This document shows, in pieces, positions 15,149 through 19,523 of a stretch of 19,523 bases of DNA. Positions within the stretch are counted from its first letter, which is position 1. The number at the start of each line of letters is the position of its first letter. The position numbers and the translations under genes are program-made. This stretch comes from an uncultured Wenzhouxiangella sp. GTDB lineage: Bacteria; Pseudomonadota; Gammaproteobacteria; Xanthomonadales; Wenzhouxiangellaceae. The stretch is from positions 1 through 19,523 of the forward strand of contig CALEIM010000005.1 in the NCBI GenBank assembly GCA_937876395.1, in the 5' to 3' direction. Under the pieces are notes generated by a model. That model saw only the letters and a list, made by a program, of their open reading frames with translations, had not been told where the DNA came from and made no database searches.

Positions 15149-16072
15149 ATGAAGCGTTCCCGGCACCAATGGCAGGCGATCAAGGATGGGATGACCGCAT
15201 TCGGTCTGGCGCTGGCCGTTCATCTGGCCGTTGTTCTGGTGATGATTGTTGGTACCTGGAGCTGGGAGCCGTTTCGTGCGCCGCCGGTGCCGGTGCGCGT
15301 GACCCTGGTTGATCAGGGCCCGGTCGTTCAGACCCAGCCGGCGGTGGACGAGGCCCTCGAAGAGGCCGAACGCCGGCGTCAGGCCGCGACCGAACAGCGT
15401 CAGCGCGAGGAAGCTGCCGAACGCCAGCGCCAGGAAGAAGAGGCTCAGCGGCAAGAAGAAATCCAGCGCCAGAGCGAACTTGAAGAACAGCGCCGCCAGG
15501 CGGCCATGGAGCGCCAGCGCGAAGAAGCGGAGGCTGCTCGCCGTCAGGCCGCCGAAGAACAGCGCCGCGCGCTGGAGCAGGAGCGCCGTGAGCGTGAACA
15601 GGCCCGTGAGCGTGAACTCGAAGAAATTCGCCGCCAGCGCGAAATCGCCCAGCGCGAGCGTGAGGAGCAGCAGCGGCGTCTGGATGAGCTGGCCCAGCAG
15701 CGCGAGCGCGATGCCGACCAGCAGGCCGCCCAGGAAGAGGCCGAGCGCCTGCGCCTGGCCGATGAACGAGCTGCGGCCGAGGCCCGTCAGGCCACGCTCA
15801 GGGAGGAATACATTGGCACTATCCGCGAACTGGTGCGACGCAGTTGGATCCGTCCGCCGACCACCGTACCCGGCGTACGCTGTGATGTGCGCGTGGTGCA
15901 GATTCCGCAAGGGGAAATCATCGACGCTACGATTGTCTCACCCTGTAACGCCGACGAAGCCACCCGCCGATCGATTACTGCAGCGGTGATGCGCGTCGGC
16001 CGCTTACCCTACCGAGGTTATGAAGATGTTTTTGAGCGTGAAATCGTTTTTACCTTCGTTTACGACGGCTAG
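15149..16072 (+). CDS. tolA: Tol-Pal energy-transducing protein TolA
   Basis: TolA spans the periplasm and links TolQ-TolR to TolB and Pal. From ATG 15149 it is 307 residues: a basic cytoplasmic start (MKRSRHQWQAIKDG), a membrane helix with the family His (MTAFGLALAVHLAVVLVMIV, about 15-35), a proline-rich turn (APPVPVRVTLVDQGP), a long helix (about 65-215) made of Arg, Gln and Glu with few Lys, and domain III (about 217-307, EYIGTIRELVRRSWIRPP, VRCDVRVVQIPQGEIIDATI, YEDVFEREIVFTF), with a cysteine in each of CDV and PCN. In-frame TTG 15125 and GTG 15143 are alternative starts; none has a clear Shine-Dalgarno. The last 47 bases also encode the start of TolB. Confidence 0.93.
   Translation: MKRSRHQWQAIKDGMTAFGLALAVHLAVVLVMIVGTWSWEPFRAPPVPVRVTLVDQGPVVQTQPAVDEALEEAERRRQAATEQRQREEAAERQRQEEEAQRQEEIQRQSELEEQRRQAAMERQREEAEAARRQAAEEQRRALEQERREREQARERELEEIRRQREIAQREREEQQRRLDELAQQRERDADQQAAQEEAERLRLADERAAAEARQATLREEYIGTIRELVRRSWIRPPTTVPGVRCDVRVVQIPQGEIIDATIVSPCNADEATRRSITAAVMRVGRLPYRGYEDVFEREIVFTFVYDG
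15350..15800 (+). repeat. Low-complexity Arg/Gln/Glu coil-coding DNA in tolA
   Basis: The central tolA region is built from recurring pieces such as CAGCGCGAGGAA, CGCCAGGCGGCC and CGCCAGCGCGAA, coding for degenerate EEQRRQA-type helix units. This composition also opens long false frames on both strands over the same bases. The repeat is a consequence of the coiled-coil protein rather than a mobile or satellite element. Confidence 0.6.
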
Positions 16073-17360
16073 TCTGCTGGCCCTGGTTCTGCTCATGCCC
16101 GTGCCGGGCCAGAGCCAGCTTCGCATCGAGATCGTTGACGGCGTGGAAGGGGCCATGCCGATTGCCGTCGTTCCTTTCGCCTGGAATTCGACCTTGCCGG
16201 AGCCCGAGACCGGCCTGGCCGAGATTGTCAGCGCCGATCTGCATCGCTCCGGCCTGTTTGACCCCATGCCCGAGGCGCAGATGGTCGATCGTCCATCCCG
16301 ACCGACCGAAGTGCGCTTTGGCGCCTGGCGTTTGCTCAAGGTGGATCACCTGATCGTCGGCCGGGTCATGGACCGCGCCGACGGCATGGGCTACGAAATT
16401 GAATACCACCTGCTCGACGTGCACAGCGGTCGGGTGGTGCTGTCCCAGGCCCTGAGCGTGGGTCTGGGCGATTTTCGCTTCGGTGCGCACCGCGTCGCCG
16501 ACGCGATCTACGAGGCCCTGCTGGGCGTGCCCGGCGCGTTTGCCACCCGCATAGCCTACGTGACCGTGCATGACATGGGGACCGAGCAGGAGAGTTTTGA
16601 GCTGGTGGTTGCCGACGCCGACGGCCACAATCCGCAGACGGTGGTGCGCAATGCCCAGCCGATCCTGTCGCCAAGCTGGTCGCCCGATGCACGCCGTCTG
16701 GCCTACGTTTCGTTTGCCAGCGGACGCTCGCAGATCGTTGTTCAGAATCTCTATACCGGGCAAAACCGAGTGGTCAGCGCCGACAAGGGAATCAACGGCG
16801 CGCCGGATTTCTCGCCCGATGGCCGCAGCCTGGCGGTCAGCCTGTCGCGCTCGGGTAGCCCGGAAATCTGGGTTATCGATCTTGAATCCGGGCAGCCTCG
16901 GCAGCTGACTCATCACTGGGCAATCAACACCGAACCGGTCTGGTCACCGGACGGTCAGCGTATTTATTTCACCTCCGACCGCGCCGGTCAGCCGCAAATT
17001 TACGTGATGAATGCCGATGGCAGCGAGATTGAGCGCGTGACTCGCGACGGGCGTTACAACTCGCGTGCGTCCATTGGTCTGGAAGAGCGATACCTGGCCG
17101 TGGTCTTCAGTGACGGAGATTCTGATTTCCGGATTGCGATCCATGATCGCGAAACGGGGCAATTGCGTGTATTATCTGATGGTCGGCTGGATGAGTCGCC
17201 GAGTTTCGCACCCAACGGGAGTATGGTGCTCTATGCCGCACGCCGTGAAGGCAAAAGCGAGCTCGCCGCGGCTTCTGCCGATGGACGCGTTCGTCACAGG
17301 CTGGTTTTGAGTGAGGGTGATGATGTTCGAGAGCCGGCCTGGTCACCACTGATTCGATGA
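16026..17360 (+). CDS. tolB: Tol-Pal system beta-propeller protein TolB
   Basis: TolB is the periplasmic beta-propeller that binds Pal and the TolA C-terminus. From ATG 16026 it has 444 residues (E. coli 430): a signal peptide (MFLSVKSFLPSF, then ASLLALVLLMPVPGQSQ), an N-terminal alpha/beta domain (LRIEIVDGVEGAMPIAVVPF, IVSADLHRSGLFDPMPEAQM), and a C-terminal propeller with repeated WSPDA/G blades (PSWSPDARRLAYVS, PDFSPDGRSLAVS, PVWSPDGQRIYFTSDRAG, PSFAPNGSMVLYAA). GAGG at 16014-16017 is 8 bases from ATG 16026 but only 2 from ATG 16020, so 16026 is preferred. The start lies inside tolA, overlapping it by 47 bases in another frame. The next downstream Met (16095) would remove the signal peptide, so the overlap looks real. 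Confidence 0.95.
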   Translation: MFLSVKSFLPSFTTASLLALVLLMPVPGQSQLRIEIVDGVEGAMPIAVVPFAWNSTLPEPETGLAEIVSADLHRSGLFDPMPEAQMVDRPSRPTEVRFGAWRLLKVDHLIVGRVMDRADGMGYEIEYHLLDVHSGRVVLSQALSVGLGDFRFGAHRVADAIYEALLGVPGAFATRIAYVTVHDMGTEQESFELVVADADGHNPQTVVRNAQPILSPSWSPDARRLAYVSFASGRSQIVVQNLYTGQNRVVSADKGINGAPDFSPDGRSLAVSLSRSGSPEIWVIDLESGQPRQLTHHWAINTEPVWSPDGQRIYFTSDRAGQPQIYVMNADGSEIERVTRDGRYNSRASIGLEERYLAVVFSDGDSDFRIAIHDRETGQLRVLSDGRLDESPSFAPNGSMVLYAARREGKSELAAASADGRVRHRLVLSEGDDVREPAWSPLIR

Positions 17361-17406
17361 GATGGATTTCCCCAACAACACCTGCTATGTTTTTTCAGGA
17401 GGTAGC

Positions 17407-17934
17407 ATGAAGACTGCACTGCGATTTATTGTCCTGGCCATGCTGGCCGCCATTCTGGCTGCTTGCGCCCGGGAAACGATTGAAGAGCCCGAAGCGCCGG
17501 AGCCGCCGCCGCCGGTTGAAATGCCAGAACCGGAAGTCGAACGCCTCGACGCACGTGATTTCACCGATCCGCGCAATCTCGACAACGCCGACAGCCTGCT
17601 GAGCCAGCGGGTGATTTATTTTGAGTTCGACCGTGCCGTGGTTCGCTCCGAGTACCGGCCGATTGTCGAAGCCCACGCCGAATACCTGCGTGCCAATCCC
17701 TCCGCAAGGGTGATTCTTGAAGGCCACGCCGACGAGTGCGGATCGCGCGAGTACAACCTCGGCCTGGGTGAGCGACGCGGAAACTCGGTGGAAGATCCGA
17801 TGGTTTCGGCCAATGTGTCCTCCCGCCAGCTTGAAGTGGTCAGCTACGGTGAGGAGCGCCCGGTGTGCCGTGAAAGCAGCGAGGATTGCTGGCAGCGCAA
17901 CCGGCGCGTGGAGATCGTCTACACCGCGCGTTGA
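17407..17934 (+). CDS. pal: Peptidoglycan-associated lipoprotein Pal
   Basis: Pal tethers the outer membrane to peptidoglycan and is moved by the Tol complex. The 175-residue protein has a lipoprotein signal peptide (MKTALRFIVLAMLAAILAAC, C20 lipidated), an acidic proline-rich linker, and an OmpA-like domain: VIYFEFDRAVVRSEY, then the peptidoglycan-binding core LEGHADECGSREYNLGLGER and VVSYGEERP. ATG 17407 has a near-perfect Shine-Dalgarno (AGGAGGT, 17397-17403); the upstream in-frame ATG at 17362 would destroy the signal peptide. A T-rich stretch and TATGTT (17386-17391) precede it, but the matching -35 is weak, so a separate promoter is only possible. The stop overlaps the cpoB ATG by one base. 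Confidence 0.97.
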   Translation: MKTALRFIVLAMLAAILAACARETIEEPEAPEPPPPVEMPEPEVERLDARDFTDPRNLDNADSLLSQRVIYFEFDRAVVRSEYRPIVEAHAEYLRANPSARVILEGHADECGSREYNLGLGERRGNSVEDPMVSANVSSRQLEVVSYGEERPVCRESSEDCWQRNRRVEIVYTAR

Positions 17935-18767
17935 TGGCAATGACCTGGCTTGCAAAAGCAATAGTAATCACGGCGGTCGGCCTGGGGCCGGCCGCCGTTT
18001 TACCCGTGCAGGCCCAGTCGGGCGGTGACCTGGTCTACGAAGTCCAGGAACTGCTCGAAGAAATGCGCGATCTGCGCGGGCAGGTTGAGGCCCAGCAGCA
18101 CGAGATCGAAAATCTCCAGCGCCGTCAGCGTGATCAGTACCTGGATCTCGACCGTCGGCTGCAGGCGCTTGAACAGGGCGCGACCGTGCCGGCTGGAAAC
18201 GCAGCCGATGCCCGTGCTCAGGCCGCACCGGTCCTCCGACCGGTCAGCGATAGCGCTCCGCTGGAATCGATTCCGGCCGACGTTCCTGAAGTGCGCGCAC
18301 CGATTGATGCGTCCTCGGAAATTACGCCTCTGGCCCGTCCGTCAACGGCTCCCGCCCGTGAGCTCGATTCAGTTTCGGAAGATGAAAAAGCCGGCTATGA
18401 CCGCGCTTTTCGCGCCCTGCGCGAAACGCGTTACGCCGATGCCGCCGAAGGATTCAACGGCTTTCTTCAGACCTGGCCGAACTCGCCCTACGCGCCCAAT
18501 GCCCAATACTGGCTGGCAGAAACCTACTACGTCACCCGCGATTTCGACGTGGCGCTGAGCTACTTCACCGAGCTGCGCCAGCGCTATCCCGACAGTGACA
18601 AACAGGGTGATGCCCTGCTCAAGATCGGCTTTTGCCACTACGAGCTGCAGCGCTGGAACGAAGCGCGAGCCGCGCTGGAACAGGTGCGCAGCGAACATCC
18701 CGGCACGACGCTGGCGCGTCTGGCCGAAGGCCGCCTGCGCGATATACGCCTGGCGGGGCACTATTGA
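17934..18767 (+). CDS. cpoB: Cell division coordinator CpoB (YbgF)
   Basis: CpoB is a periplasmic protein that coordinates Tol-driven outer membrane constriction with septal peptidoglycan synthesis. From ATG 17934 it has 277 residues (E. coli 263): a signal peptide with cleavage near A27 (PVQAQ), an N-terminal trimerising coiled coil (about 32-81, VQELLEEMRDLRGQVEAQQH), a Pro/Ala-rich linker, and C-terminal TPR repeats from about residue 150 (YDRAFRALRETRYADAAEGF, NAQYWLAETYYVTRDFDVAL, ALLKIGFCHYELQRWNEARA). The start shares one base with the pal stop; ATG 17940 is an alternative two codons later, and neither has a strong ribosome binding site, which fits coupling to pal. It is the last gene before the terminator. 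Confidence 0.94.
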   Translation: MAMTWLAKAIVITAVGLGPAAVLPVQAQSGGDLVYEVQELLEEMRDLRGQVEAQQHEIENLQRRQRDQYLDLDRRLQALEQGATVPAGNAADARAQAAPVLRPVSDSAPLESIPADVPEVRAPIDASSEITPLARPSTAPARELDSVSEDEKAGYDRAFRALRETRYADAAEGFNGFLQTWPNSPYAPNAQYWLAETYYVTRDFDVALSYFTELRQRYPDSDKQGDALLKIGFCHYELQRWNEARAALEQVRSEHPGTTLARLAEGRLRDIRLAGHY

Positions 18768-18814
18768 TATCAACGTCGCTGAAACCGCAGATCGTTGTTC
18801 TCCAGACAAAGTCA

Positions 18815-18843
18815 AAAGCCTCTCGCAATGGCGCAGAGGCTTT
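18815..18843 (+). terminator. Hairpin terminator closing the tol-pal-cpoB run
   Basis: AAAGCCTCT (18815-18823) and AGAGGCTTT (18835-18843) are perfectly complementary over 9 bp. The apical part can extend through CGC/GCG around AATG with one bulged C. The TTT at the 3' end is continued by CCCTT, and an A-run at the 5' side makes it potentially bidirectional. It lies 47 bases after the cpoB stop and 87 bases before galU, where the transcript would be expected to end. Confidence 0.8.
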
Positions 18844-18930
18844 CCCTTAGCCTTTGAAATCAGGAAGTCGATCGCGCCGCTATCGGCTACCATGTTTAGT
18901 CTTGGCAAGTTTTAAGGCGCAGACAGTTTC

Positions 18931-19523
18931 ATGGTCCACACCGTCGTTTTTCCCGTTGCCGGGCTAGGCAGCCGCTTTTTACCGGCCACCAAGGCAATTC
19001 CCAAGGAAATGCTGCCGGTGGTGGATAAACCGTTAATTCAGTATGTCGTTGACGAGGCGGCCGCGGCGGGCATTAAAGAGATTGTTCTGGTGACACACGC
19101 GTCTAAGAACTCCATCGAAAACCACTTTGATACCAGTTTTGAGCTTGAAGCCCAGCTTGAGGCGCGGCTGAAGCGTTCATTGTTGGAAGAGGTGCGTTCC
19201 ATCACCCCGCCGGGTCTGACGGTAATTTCTGTACGTCAGGCCGAAGCCAAGGGCTTGGGACACGCTATTCTCTGCGCTCGCCCTGTTATTGGTAACAACC
19301 CCTTTGCGGTCCTCTTACCCGATGTACTGGTAGACAACTATGAATGCAACCCGCGGCAGGACAACTTGGCGGGCATGGTGCGCCGCTTTGATGAAAGCGC
19401 CCACAGTCAGATTCTGGTGGAAGGAGTGCCTTGGGAACGGGTACATAAGTATGGTGTGGTTGACTGCGATGGCCAGACCATCGGCCCAGGCAAGACTCAG
19501 CCAGTAAAGGCCATGGTGGAGAA
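18931..19523 (+). CDS. galU: UTP-glucose-1-phosphate uridylyltransferase GalU, 5' part
   Basis: GalU makes UDP-glucose from UTP and glucose-1-phosphate for lipopolysaccharide and other envelope glycans. The 197 complete codons visible run off the right edge. The nucleotide-binding signature is intact (PVAGLGSRFLPATKAIPKEM), with Arg in GSRFLPATK as in GalU rather than the His of GalF. VDKPLIQYVVDEA, IVLVTHASKNSIENHFDTSF, KGLGHAILCARPVIG and LLPDVLVDNYE match the family closely. The start at ATG 18931 gives the usual short N-terminus; AAGG at 18914-18917 is 13 bases away, somewhat far. Its GC content is about ten points below the upstream genes by hand count, and it lies beyond a terminator, so it belongs to a separate unit. 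Confidence 0.95.
   Translation, partial: MVHTVVFPVAGLGSRFLPATKAIPKEMLPVVDKPLIQYVVDEAAAAGIKEIVLVTHASKNSIENHFDTSFELEAQLEARLKRSLLEEVRSITPPGLTVISVRQAEAKGLGHAILCARPVIGNNPFAVLLPDVLVDNYECNPRQDNLAGMVRRFDESAHSQILVEGVPWERVHKYGVVDCDGQTIGPGKTQPVKAMVE

Noticed and set aside
15026..15910. 294-codon open frame on the minus strand over tolA
   Set aside because: It is the antisense of the repetitive Arg/Gln/Glu coil DNA, yields low-complexity Leu/Phe/Ala-rich sequence, and overlaps a clear tolA.
15309..15989. 226-codon plus-strand frame inside tolA
   Set aside because: A shadow frame of the same repeats giving Arg/Ser/Pro-rich sequence with no domain; the tolA frame has the membrane helix and domain III.
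16050..16916. 288-codon minus-strand frame opposite tolB
   Set aside because: Antisense shadow of a confidently identified gene, with no recognisable domain or good start.
18768..18930. tRNA or small RNA gene between cpoB and galU
   Set aside because: No cloverleaf arms or TpsiC-like box were found; the only clear structure is the terminator hairpin.

Overview
The window reads as a piece of a GC-rich gammaproteobacterial chromosome. The yebC-ruvCAB-ybgC-tolQRAB-pal-cpoB order is a classic gammaproteobacterial arrangement. The large secreted proteins upstream (choice-of-anchor D repeats, a KP-43-like S8 protease ending in a FEDRFE-type tail) resemble those I associate with Xanthomonadales and Wenzhouxiangella-like bacteria; that placement is an inference. 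All supported genes lie on the + strand.

Layout. (1) 1-188: the 3' end of a gene, possibly of the KamA/lysine 2,3-aminomutase radical SAM family. (2) 448-5539: three tandem, closely packed paralogues. Each has a signal peptide, a shared N-terminal domain with a cysteine pair, and ASH/choice-of-anchor D repeats (2, 2 and 5 copies). Only the last has a C-terminal IPTL-like membrane sorting tail. A good sigma70-like promoter lies just upstream at 380-408. (3) 5621-9091: a 1156-residue secreted subtilisin-family protease with all catalytic residues, preceded by a perfect GC-rich hairpin. (4) 9196-9633: a small unknown lipoprotein, followed by a 315-base gap. (5) 9949-18767: one long run of overlapping or nearly abutting genes, yebC, ruvC, ruvA, ruvB, an unknown lipoprotein, ybgC, tolQ, tolR, tolA, tolB, pal and cpoB, closed by a clear hairpin terminator at 18815-18843. 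(6) 18931 to the end: the 5' part of galU, with visibly lower GC than its neighbours.

How the genes work together. RuvA, RuvB and RuvC process Holliday junctions. The Tol-Pal genes build the envelope machine that uses proton motive force (TolQ-TolR-TolA) to move Pal and TolB, and CpoB links it to septal peptidoglycan synthesis. The accessory block at 448-9633 looks like a surface or secreted module: a repeat-protein family, one member carrying a sorting tail, next to a protease that could mature or degrade surface proteins. That functional link rests only on adjacency.

Most worth a second look: the tandem ASH array with its regular cysteine spacing, the single degenerate VPTL sorting tail, the 47-base overlap in which the end of tolA also encodes the TolB signal peptide, the hairpin-bearing tolR-tolA gap with an unclear tolA start, and the unknown lipoprotein gene locked by overlaps between ruvB and ybgC.
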